DNA of 64,000 nucleotides, from the NCBI GenBank assembly GCA_030603805.1, contig JAUVXD010000005.1, forward strand, positions 60,425 through 124,424, read 5' to 3'. This document shows positions 17,399-27,040 of the stretch, piece after piece. This stretch comes from Acholeplasmataceae bacterium (GTDB taxonomy: Bacteria; Bacillota_I; Bacilli_A; Acholeplasmatales; Acholeplasmataceae). Below the pieces are notes generated by a model. That model made no database searches. It was given only the letters and a program-made list of their open reading frames with translations, and was not told the origin of the DNA. Both the position numbers and the translations under genes were made by a program. Numbering within the stretch: position 1 is the first letter of the stretch; the number at the start of each line of letters is the position of its first letter.

Positions 17399-18892
17399 TT
17401 ATTGTTTAAATTTGTTTTTCAAGTAATTGACGTAATACGCTGGATTAAAATCTTGTTTGGTGCATATTTGAAGAATTTCTTTAGGTGATTTCGAACTTGC
17501 AAAAGTATGCACATGCTCTTTAAGCCATAGATTAATCGCCTTGATGTTGTTTTTAGAAATCGCTTCTTCGATATTGATTTCTTTATTCATGGCTTCATAC
17601 ATTTGTGCAGCATAAGCTGAACCTAAAGCATAGGTTGGGAAATATCCAATGGCACCACCTGACCAGTGAATATCTTGTAAAACGCCTTCTTTATCTGTCT
17701 TAGGACGTTTTCCAACATACTGGCTCATCAGTGATTTCCATTTATTAGGTAAGTCTTTAACCTTAAGTTTGCCATTAATCATTTGCTTTTCAAGTTCATA
17801 GCGTACCATAACATGAAGTGAATAGGTCAATTCATCTGCTTCAATACGAATGAGTGATCTTTCAACTTGATTGATATAAAGGTAAAACTCTTCAACAGAA
17901 ATCCCTTTAAGCTGTTTTGGGAAGAGTTCAACAAGTTTTGGATAATGAAGCTTCCAAAACGCCATCGAACGACCGAGCATGTTTTCATACATTCTGGATT
18001 GTGACTCATGAATGCCTAAAGATGTGCCGCCATGAAGGAAGGTATCATCATATTTGGGATCATTTTGAAGTTCATAAATGGCATGACCCATTTCATGAAT
18101 GGTTGAAAAGATGGAAGATGCAAGATTATCCTCATGAAATTTGGTGGTAATTCTTGTATCTGTTGAACTCACACCGGAAGTAAATGGGTGTGCAGATTCT
18201 TTAAGAAGCCCATGCTTTAAATCATAGCTAAAGACTTCCATTAAGTATTCAGAGAATTTTCTTTGTTGTTCTTTAGGGAAAATCGCTGTCTTTAATCTTC
18301 GATTGAACTTTGGTTTGTTACCTTTCGTAACTTCTAAAACAAAAGGTACAAGTTCTTTTTTAAGTGTGTCAAAGAATAAATCATATTCTTTCACACCAAA
18401 GCCTTCTTCATACATGTCTAGTAAAACATCATAGCCCTTAAGCTCATCCGTTTCTAAATATTTGACTAATTTTCTGTTAAATTCAACAATTTTTTCTAAC
18501 GTAGGTGCAAACATTTGGAAATCATCAGCTTCCTTAGCTTTTGCCCAAATGTGAGACGCTTGTGATGTTAATACACGGTAACTAATGAGTTCATCTTTCG
18601 GTACTTTTTTCACCATTCTTAAATCTTTAAATGCATTTTTGATTTCAACTCTAAAATCTGGGTCTTCAAGTGATTCTTTATGTGCATATAAATACTCAAT
18701 GGCTTCAATATAAGCTGGATCTGATTGAATCTTATACATTTCTTCAGCAAGCACCTGATATTGTTTGGTACGATATTCGACTGAGCCTTCTGGAGCTTCA
18801 GTTTCTTGGTCCCACCCCATAAGCCATCCAAAGTATGAGAACGCCTTAATTTTTTTGCGTGTCTCCGTGTAAATTGTTAAATACTTTTCCAT
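17399..18892 (-). CDS. M32-family metallocarboxypeptidase (Taq type)
   Basis: Cytoplasmic zinc carboxypeptidase of about 500 residues that removes C-terminal amino acids. The catalytic motif is HEMGHAIYE (HExxH near residue 267), followed by the conserved HESQSRMYEN block (third zinc ligand region) and IRIEADELTYSLHVMVRYELE. SD AGAGG precedes the ATG. It is directly followed by sdaA (18-base gap), so the two may share a transcript. Confidence 0.93.
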   Translation of the reverse strand: MEKYLTIYTETRKKIKAFSYFGWLMGWDQETEAPEGSVEYRTKQYQVLAEEMYKIQSDPAYIEAIEYLYAHKESLEDPDFRVEIKNAFKDLRMVKKVPKDELISYRVLTSQASHIWAKAKEADDFQMFAPTLEKIVEFNRKLVKYLETDELKGYDVLLDMYEEGFGVKEYDLFFDTLKKELVPFVLEVTKGNKPKFNRRLKTAIFPKEQQRKFSEYLMEVFSYDLKHGLLKESAHPFTSGVSSTDTRITTKFHEDNLASSIFSTIHEMGHAIYELQNDPKYDDTFLHGGTSLGIHESQSRMYENMLGRSMAFWKLHYPKLVELFPKQLKGISVEEFYLYINQVERSLIRIEADELTYSLHVMVRYELEKQMINGKLKVKDLPNKWKSLMSQYVGKRPKTDKEGVLQDIHWSGGAIGYFPTYALGSAYAAQMYEAMNKEINIEEAISKNNIKAINLWLKEHVHTFASSKSPKEILQICTKQDFNPAYYVNYLKNKFKQ

Positions 18893-18923
18893 GTCTTATC
18901 CTCTTTTCTTTGACTTTAAGTCA

Positions 18924-18932
18924 ATTATAGCA
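18924..18932 (-). promoter_or_regulatory. Extended -10 promoter of the M32 peptidase gene
   Basis: Minus strand TGCTATAAT, about 30 bases before the start codon; no matching -35. Confidence 0.55.
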
Positions 18933-19062
18933 CAAAACGGTTGAAGCGGCTTAAGATGGCAAATTATGTTAGGTCTTAGTCTTATCATCAAAACATCAAG
19001 ATGGTTTCTTTTAGAATTATGATAAAATGATTGTAAAGAGTAACTTTGGAGGGGAACCAAGG

Positions 19063-19416
19063 ATGTCAATCATTAGAAAAGATGGAAAAATAAGATATCA
19101 TATACTCATTGTGTATGCGATGTTAATTGCATCCTTATTGAGTCTATTTTCTAAAGGCATAGAACAAAAAGAAATCTCTTCCTATATTTCCTTATATATT
19201 TCCTCTATAACCTCAATCCTGATCATAGCTTCTTGGGTTCTTATGCTGATTGCTGAAACCAAAGTGTGGCTTCAGCATTTTCTCGAAGAACTTGGAAAAG
19301 AACTGCCTTCATTTCATCTTAAAGATAGACATATAGAATCACTTCTTTTTAAATCTCATAAAAAAACCTATGTAAGTTCAGATATGTTCCAAACATTATG
19401 TGTGATTCGTTGCTGA
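19063..19416 (+). CDS. Small membrane protein of unknown function
   Basis: About 117 residues with two hydrophobic segments (about residues 10-27 and 42-64) and a polar C-terminal tail ending FQTLCVIRC. SD GGAGG sits 10 bases before the ATG at 19063; an in-frame ATG at 19027 has no such site. It precedes the larger membrane protein on the same strand by 51 bases, so the two may act together. I do not recognise a family. Confidence 0.55.
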   Translation: MSIIRKDGKIRYHILIVYAMLIASLLSLFSKGIEQKEISSYISLYISSITSILIIASWVLMLIAETKVWLQHFLEELGKELPSFHLKDRHIESLLFKSHKKTYVSSDMFQTLCVIRC

Positions 19417-19467
19417 ACACTCCTTTTTTAGTCTAACAACCTTATGCTAAGAAAGGAAATTTAATCC

Positions 19468-21303
19468 ATGAAAAAATTAAGCACTTCATACGATGCTATT
19501 TTGCATTTAAAAGCATCTCATATATTTAAGCCAAAATTATCACACATCCTCAAAACAACCTCAACCACGATGATTTTGTTGATGATGGTTTTTGGCTTTT
19601 TTGGTTATACTCAAAACTTGCTCAATCAATTAACTTATATTTTCACAGGTATGCATTTCATCATGATGATCACCTATATGCTTACTCGAGTTTCACTAGA
19701 ATATCAGTTTATGCATGAAACGAAAACTAGATACAACCCTTATCTTGCAATCAGTATTGAAACTTTGACTTTAGGTTCAATTCTTTTAATCTCTCAAAGG
19801 ATGATTGGGGCAGTTGTTTTTAATCTTCTATTTGCTCCTGTATTAAATATCATTTACAGCATCCTTGCTCTATTGAGTATCGGACTTATCATCTATATGG
19901 AATATGGTCTGCATATTAAAAAAGGGTTACTTAAAACTGTTCTTGTGACTTCACTGATGTTTTTTTTAGTACAAGCTTCAATGACTAAACTTTTATTTAT
20001 AGCAAACCCAGTCATTTCATATGGGATGGGTTTCGCAATCCTTATTGTGTTATATATGATCAAACTCATTTTAATCCATTCGCGTCATGTAAGCTTTATT
20101 TTATCTCTTAGATATGATGATCTTACGAAAAGCCTCATCAAATTAGCTTTGAGCTTCACCTTAGTGATGACTTTTGTACTTTCGACAGATACGTTTTGGC
20201 CGTTTGATTCTAAAACTACTTTAACGTCTCAACCTGTCGTTATTGATTCATTAGAACTTAAAGGTCAATCATTTTTGTACCGAGAGATGATGATCACAAA
20301 GGACTATATGATTTTCTCATATGATAGAACCTATGTTATCTATCGAAAAAATCATGAATTTGGAAGAACCATCACTTTAAACTTATTGGATCAGCTGGTT
20401 GTGATGGGTGATGATCTTTATTTAATCTTAAGACAAAATGAAACCCATTCAAGCAATTATAGACGCTATGAAGTTCGAAAATTAAATGAATCACTTGAAG
20501 ATGATTTTTACATGACAAGATGGGGTGTTGACGATCCACGTGTATACAAAGCCTATATCTTTGAGGATGTTTTGCTGTGGATGAATAGTCAAGAATCTTA
20601 TGTCCTAGATGATGGATTAGACATTTATAGTTCACAGATCACGAATCAAGCATTTGAGCCTTTTGAAATATCCTATCAGGATAGTTATTCAAAAATTACT
20701 GTCTATATAGCACCAGATTCATTTTTTATGGATTTAAGGTCTAATTATCATACTGTTGATCAAAGATACATTTTCGATCAAGAAAAACAACACAAAATTG
20801 TGAGTCAAGGGTATCGATTGCAAAAGATATATGTATTTGAGGAATCCATGTTTTATCCAAATAGCATCGAATACGTCATAACGTCACTAGATGATGAGCA
20901 TCTTTCTATAAAACTTGATGTGAGTTCTCTCCAAAATCCATTGTACTTTCATGCTTTCTTCTATAGAGATGGATATTTTTATATACTCTCGTCACCTTCA
21001 GGTGTCATCAATAATCCGGTTTATTATACAGTTTTTGATATCGAAGGTCATCTTGTTATGTATCAATTTTTAAATGGTCATATGGCGATGGATCCTGACT
21101 ATGTGTATTTATTTAGAAGCCGGAGATTCTTTGGTGAAACAATCTATGAAGTCGTTAAAATGGATATCACACATGCCATTGATGATCTAATGGTACCCTT
21201 TCAAAACTTATCTGAAGTCATATTATCTGTGGGGTTTTTGCTCTTATTCGTCGTTTGGAATCGAAGTTTGTTCCAAATTGAAATCAATTCAAAAAAATCA
21301 TAA
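19468..21303 (+). CDS. Large membrane protein with extracytoplasmic domain, unknown function
   Basis: 611 residues. The N-terminal 235 residues hold about eight hydrophobic segments; residues about 245-575 form a soluble, beta-rich region with repeated Tyr-rich strands (YDRTYVIYRK, YVLDDGLDIY, YVYLFRSRRF), probably outside the cell and possibly propeller-like; one last transmembrane segment lies near residues 583-602. SD AAAGGAA precedes the start. No catalytic motif is visible. It belongs with the small membrane protein upstream and ends at a strong terminator. Confidence 0.65.
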   Translation: MKKLSTSYDAILHLKASHIFKPKLSHILKTTSTTMILLMMVFGFFGYTQNLLNQLTYIFTGMHFIMMITYMLTRVSLEYQFMHETKTRYNPYLAISIETLTLGSILLISQRMIGAVVFNLLFAPVLNIIYSILALLSIGLIIYMEYGLHIKKGLLKTVLVTSLMFFLVQASMTKLLFIANPVISYGMGFAILIVLYMIKLILIHSRHVSFILSLRYDDLTKSLIKLALSFTLVMTFVLSTDTFWPFDSKTTLTSQPVVIDSLELKGQSFLYREMMITKDYMIFSYDRTYVIYRKNHEFGRTITLNLLDQLVVMGDDLYLILRQNETHSSNYRRYEVRKLNESLEDDFYMTRWGVDDPRVYKAYIFEDVLLWMNSQESYVLDDGLDIYSSQITNQAFEPFEISYQDSYSKITVYIAPDSFFMDLRSNYHTVDQRYIFDQEKQHKIVSQGYRLQKIYVFEESMFYPNSIEYVITSLDDEHLSIKLDVSSLQNPLYFHAFFYRDGYFYILSSPSGVINNPVYYTVFDIEGHLVMYQFLNGHMAMDPDYVYLFRSRRFFGETIYEVVKMDITHAIDDLMVPFQNLSEVILSVGFLLLFVVWNRSLFQIEINSKKS

Positions 21304-21320
21304 CCTGTTGGTATAAAATA

Positions 21321-21356
21321 AAAACCAGTTCTTAAACTTTTAAGAATTGGTTTTTT
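21321..21356. terminator. Convergent terminator between the membrane protein gene and mgtE
   Basis: 14-bp stem (21321-21334 with 21341-21354, one G-T pair) and loop AACTTT, with T and A runs on both sides, so it can serve both the plus-strand gene and the minus-strand mgtE operon. Confidence 0.85.
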
Positions 21357-21363
21357 ACTCTGT

Positions 21364-22701
21364 TTACAAAAATGCGAGTGTTGCAATACCAAAATATATG
21401 ACTAGTGCTACAACGTCGTTAATTGTTGTAATAATAGGTCCTGATGCAGCAGATGGGTCTTGTCCAAACCGAGTTAAGAAAATTGGAATTAAGACACCCA
21501 TGATTGCTGAGATAAACATGGATGTAGAAATTGCAACAAAGACCACCATTGCGATATCGGTTGCTGCTTGATTGCCAGTAAAATTAATAATCGATAAGAA
21601 TACTGTAACAAAGATAAATGATGCAACTCCAATCGATAGACTATTCATCAAGCCAATTAAGATTTCTTTTACCACATGCTTTTTAGGAAGTTTATCTGAT
21701 TCAAACTCTTTTAAATGTAGTCCAAGAATCGTTACCGCAAGTGATTGTGTGCCAATATTTCCTGCCATCCCTAAAATTAAGGGTTGAAATAAAACGAGGA
21801 CGGTGACCTGTTCTATGGTTGCTTCAAAGATGGAAAGAAAGCTTGCAATCACAAGATTTAAGAAAACTGCAATCATCAGCCATGGAAGTCTTTGTTTGGT
21901 TCTAACGAAGGCTGTTGAGGTTGATTCATGATCTTGTAGTAAGGCCATTTTCTGATAATCGTATTCGGTGCTTTCAATCAGTTCATCAAAGATGTCATCG
22001 GCTGTTACAATACCAATTACATGATCTTCATGATCTAAAACTGGAATTGCGTTTCTGTCATAATCCTGAACGGTTACAATCGCTTTTTCAATGGAATCAT
22101 CTTCATAGACAAAATGAAAATCATCTTCCATAATGCTTTCTAAAGTTTGATTGGATCGTGCGATGATGAGCTTCTTTAAATCCACGACACCAATAATCTT
22201 TTTTTCATCATCAACGACAAAGATGGTATCAATATAATCGGAATCCTTGGATGTTGTCACAACCTTATTGGTTGCTTCTTTAATGGATAAATCTTTATCA
22301 ACTGTAATAAAATCTGTGGTCATGATGGAGGCTGCTAAGTCTTCATCATAAGTCATCAGTAATTCGATGGTTTTTGCTTTAATTTTTGGAAGAAGTGCAA
22401 TATATGCTTCCCGGTGCTCTTCATCCATTTCCTCAATAAACTCTTTTAAATCGTCACTTTCTAGATTCTTGAGAAGTGATTTTTTTCTTGGTGTTTCTAA
22501 GAGATCAATGAGCTCAATTTGATCATCATTATCAAGTTCAACAAACATGTCTGTAAGTTTTTCTAAATTGATGAGATGGATGAGTCTAGATTTTTCATCT
22601 TGATCAAGCTTAGGATATAAAACAGCTAAATCATAAGCAAACATGGTTTTTAAAATTTTCTTTAATCCGTCATCAGAGTGTTTAAAATTAATTTTTTTCA
22701 T
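21364..22701 (-). CDS. mgtE: MgtE-family magnesium transporter (second copy)
   Basis: Magnesium channel/transporter. The order is an N-terminal helical domain (residues 1-125), two CBS domains (about 130-250) acting as Mg sensor, and five C-terminal membrane helices. Conserved pore-region motifs include QPLILGMAGNIGTQSLAV and the final DPSAASGPIITTINDVVALVIYFG. The N-terminal domain is diverged from the first copy. It starts 2 bases after the first copy ends, so this is a tandem pair. Confidence 0.9.
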   Translation of the reverse strand: MKKINFKHSDDGLKKILKTMFAYDLAVLYPKLDQDEKSRLIHLINLEKLTDMFVELDNDDQIELIDLLETPRKKSLLKNLESDDLKEFIEEMDEEHREAYIALLPKIKAKTIELLMTYDEDLAASIMTTDFITVDKDLSIKEATNKVVTTSKDSDYIDTIFVVDDEKKIIGVVDLKKLIIARSNQTLESIMEDDFHFVYEDDSIEKAIVTVQDYDRNAIPVLDHEDHVIGIVTADDIFDELIESTEYDYQKMALLQDHESTSTAFVRTKQRLPWLMIAVFLNLVIASFLSIFEATIEQVTVLVLFQPLILGMAGNIGTQSLAVTILGLHLKEFESDKLPKKHVVKEILIGLMNSLSIGVASFIFVTVFLSIINFTGNQAATDIAMVVFVAISTSMFISAIMGVLIPIFLTRFGQDPSAASGPIITTINDVVALVIYFGIATLAFL

Positions 22702-22703
22702 TT

Positions 22704-24023
22704 TTACACCCCCAACATCAAACCAGCAAGCCCGAAATAAATAAATAGGGCTGCAACGTCAATGACGGTCGTAATGAAAGGACCAGAGGCTGCTGCTGGG
22801 TCAAATTTGAGTGCTCTTATGGTTAAAGGAATTAAGATCGCAACAATCGGAGAAATGATTAAGGTTAGCCATAACGATAATCCAACGACAAAAGCGATTT
22901 GTAATGGATTTTGAGCAAGTGAACTATTGAGTTGTGCAAAGACAATGGTCATGATGAATGCGACTAAACCAATGGCAAATCCATTCATCATGCCGGTTAA
23001 GATTTCTCTATAACTATTTTTGAGTAATCCTTTTTCATTGGTTGCAAACATCTTTAAGGTGACCGCAAGTGTTTGGGTTGCAACATTACCTGCTGAATCT
23101 AAGATTAAAGGTTGGAAAATGATGAGAAGTGCAACCGTTGCGAGAACTTCTTCAAAAGCGTGCGTGACTAATGCAATCGGAACGGATATAACGACTAAAG
23201 TGAGTAACCAAGGTAGTCTATGAAGTGCTGTACGAATGGCTGTTGAATCTTCAATCGTTTCTGGAAGACCTGCAAGCTTTTCAAAGTCTTCTTGAGCTTC
23301 TTCTTGGTAAATATCTAATGCATCATCTAACGTAAGCATCCCTAAGAGTTCCATATTTTCATTAACAATCGGCATTTCATAGGTTGCATAATTTCTAATC
23401 TTTTGAACGGTTTCTTCAATCGGATCCTTATCAAACGCATAAGGATGCTCTTCAATGATTTCAGAGACTGCAAGGGGTGTTTTTGCCTTAAGTAGTTTCT
23501 TTAAAGGCACAGCGCCTAAATAATGATGGTTTTCATCTGTGACGAAGATGGTATTAATCGATTCGACATCAGCAGCTTCTTTTATGACTTTTTTTGTTGC
23601 TTGTTTGACATCCATCTCTGGTGTGATGACAACAAATAGACTGGTCATTGCTGAACCTGTTTCATCTTCATCATAGGAAATCAGTTGAACGATATCGGAT
23701 TCTTCACCAAGTATTGAAATGAGTTCTTCTTGTTCTTCATCTTCTAATTCCTGGATGATGTCTGCGGCATCATCGGGTTCCATCATTTCAACAAGTTCTT
23801 TTTGTTTTTCTAAATCGAATTCAACAAGAATTTCTGCAGCATCATCGGCTTCCATATAGGAAACAACTTCAGCTAGTTTTTCATTGTTGATGAGGGTATA
23901 GACTTTTTGTCTTTCTTCTGGCGTTAATTCAACGAAAAGTTCTGATAAGTCATGTGCATGAATATCATCTAAGTATTCTTTTAGAATTTTCTTGTCGTTG
24001 TTTAAAATAAGTTCTTTAAGCAT
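22704..24023 (-). CDS. mgtE: MgtE-family magnesium transporter (first copy)
   Basis: 439 residues with the full MgtE layout: acidic N-terminal domain with MEADDAAEILVEFD and MEPDDAADIIQELEDEE repeats, CBS pair, and five membrane helices with QPLILDSAGNVATQTLAV and DPAAASGPFITTVIDVAALFIYFG. SD AAAGGGG precedes the ATG. The two copies share layout but are clearly diverged, suggesting an old duplication or two subunits of one channel. An extended -10 (TGTTAAAAT) lies upstream; no M-box riboswitch is visible in the short leader. Confidence 0.93.
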   Translation of the reverse strand: MLKELILNNDKKILKEYLDDIHAHDLSELFVELTPEERQKVYTLINNEKLAEVVSYMEADDAAEILVEFDLEKQKELVEMMEPDDAADIIQELEDEEQEELISILGEESDIVQLISYDEDETGSAMTSLFVVITPEMDVKQATKKVIKEAADVESINTIFVTDENHHYLGAVPLKKLLKAKTPLAVSEIIEEHPYAFDKDPIEETVQKIRNYATYEMPIVNENMELLGMLTLDDALDIYQEEAQEDFEKLAGLPETIEDSTAIRTALHRLPWLLTLVVISVPIALVTHAFEEVLATVALLIIFQPLILDSAGNVATQTLAVTLKMFATNEKGLLKNSYREILTGMMNGFAIGLVAFIMTIVFAQLNSSLAQNPLQIAFVVGLSLWLTLIISPIVAILIPLTIRALKFDPAAASGPFITTVIDVAALFIYFGLAGLMLGV

Positions 24024-24083
24024 TCTAACACCCCTTTCCTGTTTTTCATTTTAACATACAAATGATAGATAATGGCTTAATTA

Positions 24084-24112
24084 AGAAAAAAACACCAAGT
24101 GATTCGGTGTTT
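24084..24112 (-). terminator. Terminator overlapping the DtxR-family gene stop
   Basis: Minus-strand stem AAACACC / GGTGTTT with 9-base loop, then TTTTTTT. The left arm begins inside the TAA stop codon. Confidence 0.8.
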
Positions 24113-24770
24113 ACGATCCTACGATTCGACCAAAGATCATTTTGGCTATTTTAAGACTTAAAGTCTTTGTTTCCTGATCTTTTTGAATCTTAATCAAACC
24201 TGTAAATAAGTCTTTTTCAATAATCAAGTACTGATCATGAAGCCTCATGTTTTGTTGATTCATAAAGGTGAGTAGTTCTTTGTGATCTAAGACTCTCATC
24301 ACGATAAACAAATCATTAGGGCTTGTTTCATCTAAGGATAGATGCGTGGTTTCTTCCATTTTTCCTTCTAGATCCGGAATAGGATTACCATGTTGACAGT
24401 ACTTAGGTTTCCCAAGATAGTCATAGAGTTTTTCTAAAACAAGAGGGGATGCAGCATGTTCAAGCATTTCAGCATCTTCATGCACACTTTCCCATGGAAA
24501 GCCTAACTTTTCAGTTAGAAAAACTTCCCAAATACGGTGAGAGCGTACCATGCGAATGGCAACCTCTTTACCTTTATTTGTTAAAGAAACACCTTTATAA
24601 GGGATAAAAGAGATGAGTTTTTTTTGCTCAAGTCTTTTAATCATCTCATTGACACTTTGATCGGTAAACCCAAATCTTTCAGAAAGCTCATTGGTTTTGA
24701 TTAAAGATTGATTTTTTTCAATCGTAAGTTCGTAAATCGTTTTTATATAATCTTCTTCTGCCCGGTTCAT
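24111..24770 (-). CDS. DtxR/MntR-family metal-dependent transcription regulator
   Basis: Metal-sensing repressor. N-terminal winged helix (residues 1-70; TNELSERFGFTDQSVNEMIKRLEQKKLI), then the metal-binding and dimer domain with HRIWEVFL, ESVHEDAEMLEHAAS and KYCQHGNPIPD, then an SH3-like C-terminal domain. The 219-residue length with that third domain is closer to DtxR/IdeR than to short MntR. ATG at 24770 was preferred over GTG at 24779 because of the spacing from GGAG. It follows the ZIP transporter by 18 bases, and its likely operator lies at the operon promoter. Confidence 0.88.
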   Translation of the reverse strand: MNRAEEDYIKTIYELTIEKNQSLIKTNELSERFGFTDQSVNEMIKRLEQKKLISFIPYKGVSLTNKGKEVAIRMVRSHRIWEVFLTEKLGFPWESVHEDAEMLEHAASPLVLEKLYDYLGKPKYCQHGNPIPDLEGKMEETTHLSLDETSPNDLFIVMRVLDHKELLTFMNQQNMRLHDQYLIIEKDLFTGLIKIQKDQETKTLSLKIAKMIFGRIVGS

Positions 24771-24788
24771 AAAACTCACACTCCTTTT

Positions 24789-25613
24789 TTAGCCTAAGGC
24801 TACATCTAGAATCATCATCATAATAAATCCAACCATGACACCAAAAGTTGCATAATGGGCACCTTTAGGCGTTTGTTTATTTTGAGCTTCTGGGATGAGC
24901 TCTTCTACAACAACATAAATCATCGCACCTGCAGCAAACGCTAATGCGTAGGGAAGAATGGTTGAAACATAGGTCACTAAAATCGCACCTAAAATCGCAG
25001 AAATAGGTTCAACAACACCAGAGAGCTGACCATACATAAATGCTTTGGTGCGTGAAACACCTTCTTGTCTAAGTGGTATGGAAACTGCAGCACCTTCAGG
25101 AAAGTTTTGTATACCAATACCAATGGCTAGACCAATCGCAGAGAGGGTTGCAGCTGTGAGGTCTCCTGTAAAATATTGGATGGCACCAAACGCAACACCG
25201 ACCGCTAAACCTTCAGGAATATTATGAAGGGTTATGGAAAAAACGAGTAAGATATTTCTTTTAAGTCTTGTAGGTAGACCTTCTTTGGTATGATTAAAAC
25301 CAAAGTGCATATGAGGAACTGTTTTATCTGCGATATATAAGAAGATGCCCCCTAATGCAAAACCAACGGCTACAACAATCCAAGATATAACTCCCTGTTC
25401 GTCTGCCATATCAATGGCTGGCTGTAATAAAGACCAAAAGCTTGCAGCAATCATCACACCTGATGCAAATCCTAACATCATATTAAAGATGTTTCTATTG
25501 ATATTTTTAAAGAAAAAAACTAAAGCGGCACCTAGAGCTGTCATGCCCCAAGTAAAGAGTGTTCCAAGTAATGCTTGTACCCAAACTTCTAAGCCCATAA
25601 ACCATGTTAGCAT
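24789..25613 (-). CDS. ZIP-family metal transporter (ZupT-like)
   Basis: Divalent metal importer (Zn, Mn or Fe) with eight predicted membrane helices in 274 residues. The binuclear metal site motifs HNIPEGLAVG (helix 4) and QNFPEGAAVS (helix 5) are intact, and the loop between helices 3 and 4 has the His-rich PHMHFGFNH. SD AGGTG precedes the ATG. Cotranscription with a DtxR-family repressor suggests manganese or iron rather than zinc; the metal itself is inference. Confidence 0.9.
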   Translation of the reverse strand: MLTWFMGLEVWVQALLGTLFTWGMTALGAALVFFFKNINRNIFNMMLGFASGVMIAASFWSLLQPAIDMADEQGVISWIVVAVGFALGGIFLYIADKTVPHMHFGFNHTKEGLPTRLKRNILLVFSITLHNIPEGLAVGVAFGAIQYFTGDLTAATLSAIGLAIGIGIQNFPEGAAVSIPLRQEGVSRTKAFMYGQLSGVVEPISAILGAILVTYVSTILPYALAFAAGAMIYVVVEELIPEAQNKQTPKGAHYATFGVMVGFIMMMILDVALG

Positions 25614-25632
25614 ATGTACACCTGTTTCTATT

Positions 25633-25648
25633 TTAAGGTAATCCTTAA
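25633..25648. promoter_or_regulatory. Probable DtxR-family operator
   Basis: Inverted repeat TTAAGGTAATCCTTAA: perfect 6-base arms around four bases, lying just downstream of the -10, where bound repressor would cover the transcription start. Its position and the repressor gene in the same operon support autoregulation by metal. The binding itself is inferred. Confidence 0.65.
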
Positions 25649-25658
25649 TTCCGTTTTA

Positions 25659-25687
25659 AGTATAGCACCACTTTATAGTGATGTCAA
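25659..25687 (-). promoter_or_regulatory. Promoter of the ZIP-DtxR operon
   Basis: Minus strand: TTGACA (25687-25682), 17-base spacer, TATACT (25664-25659). A near-perfect sigma-A promoter, consistent with a gene pair that needs strong repression when metal is plentiful. Confidence 0.88.
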
Positions 25688-25708
25688 CATTTTCTCGTCA
25701 TAATTAAA

Positions 25709-25738
25709 GAAAAAACAGCAGCGTGTGTTGTTTTTTTA
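25709..25738 (-). terminator. Terminator of the malic enzyme gene
   Basis: Minus-strand stem AAAACAACA / TGCTGTTTT (one G-T pair) with loop CACGC, then a T run. Confidence 0.75.
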
Positions 25739-25753
25739 ATTGCAAAACTTTAA

Positions 25754-26917
25754 TTACGATTTAACTTGATTTACTGTTTGGTGTACAGCCTTTGAAATGC
25801 GTTTAGCAACTCTTTTATCAAAGATACTTGGAATGATGTATGTTTCTTTTAAATCTTTCTTAGAAATGATTTTAGATAGCGCATGACATGCAGCAATCTG
25901 CATCTTTGTGGTGATTTGCTTCGCACCACTATCTAAAGCCCCTCTAAAAAGTCCTGGAAAAACTAAAGCATTATTAATTTGATTTGGTAAATTGGATGCC
26001 CCTGTCCCTACAATGCGTGCACCAGCAGCTAGTGCTAAATCTCTTGAAATTTCTGGAATTGGGTTAGCGAGTGGAAAGACGATGGCATCAGAATTCATAG
26101 ATGAAATCATTTCTTTAGTAACAATATTACCAGCAGAAACACCAATAAAGACATCAGCATTTTTGAGGGCATCCGATAAAGATCCTTTGAGGTGTTTTTT
26201 ATTGGTTAGTTTGGCGATTTCTTGCTGAGGGATGTTTAATTCAGGATGTTTGTCATAGATGATGCCAAACCGGTCGCAAACAGTGATATGTTTTGCTCCA
26301 AGTTCTAATAAAAACTTAGTAATGGCAATACCTGCACTTCCTGCACCATTGATTGTGATTTGTACTTTGTTTAGTTTTTTATTCACAATTTTAAGTGCGT
26401 TAAGGAGTGCAGCACCTACAACAATGGCAGTGCCGTGTTGATCGTCATGGAAAACTGGAATATCACATAATGCTTTAAGTCTTCTTTCCACTTCAAAACA
26501 ACGAGGTGCTGAGATATCTTCTAGGTTAATTCCTCCAAAGGATGGGGAAAGATGATAAATTGTTTGAACGAGTTCATCAACATCTTTGGTGTTTAATACA
26601 ATTGGGATGGCATTGATGTTAGCAAATCTTTTGAAGATGGCACATTTGCCTTCCATCACAGGCATCGCAGCTAAAGGTCCAATATCACCTAGACCTAAAA
26701 CAGCTGTACCGTCTGAGATCACAGCAACCGTATTATGTTTGGAGGTGAGCTCATAGACTTGTTTCGGGTCTTCTTTGATGGATAGACATGCACTAGCAAC
26801 ACCTGGGGTATAGGCGAGTGTCATGTCTTTCATGGTATTAAGTTTCATTTTGTTTTTGATTTCAATTTTACCTTTAAGTTCCTTGTGAAATGCTAAGGAT
26901 TCTTTCATAATGTCCAT
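25754..26917 (-). CDS. NAD-dependent malic enzyme
   Basis: Oxidative decarboxylation of malate to pyruvate. About 387 residues, the short bacterial form without the phosphotransacetylase tail. Motifs: YTPGVA near residue 36, the [10 protein letters not shown] block, nucleotide-binding GAGSAG (about residue 185) and [19 protein letters not shown]. The ATG at 26917 has SD GGAG at 7 bases; the ATG at 26959 lacks one. Pyruvate from this enzyme and from the serine dehydratase could feed the same pool. Confidence 0.92.
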   Translation of the reverse strand: MDIMKESLAFHKELKGKIEIKNKMKLNTMKDMTLAYTPGVASACLSIKEDPKQVYELTSKHNTVAVISDGTAVLGLGDIGPLAAMPVMEGKCAIFKRFANINAIPIVLNTKDVDELVQTIYHLSPSFGGINLEDISAPRCFEVERRLKALCDIPVFHDDQHGTAIVVGAALLNALKIVNKKLNKVQITINGAGSAGIAITKFLLELGAKHITVCDRFGIIYDKHPELNIPQQEIAKLTNKKHLKGSLSDALKNADVFIGVSAGNIVTKEMISSMNSDAIVFPLANPIPEISRDLALAAGARIVGTGASNLPNQINNALVFPGLFRGALDSGAKQITTKMQIAACHALSKIISKKDLKETYIIPSIFDKRVAKRISKAVHQTVNQVKS

Positions 26918-27040
26918 ATATGTTCTCCATTCAATTAAAAAGATGTCTTCTAAATCCATTATATGATACTTTGTGGTATCTTATTCAGGATTTCATGACA
27001 TCTTAACGATTAATAAGTAATTAAGCTAAAGTAATGTTGT

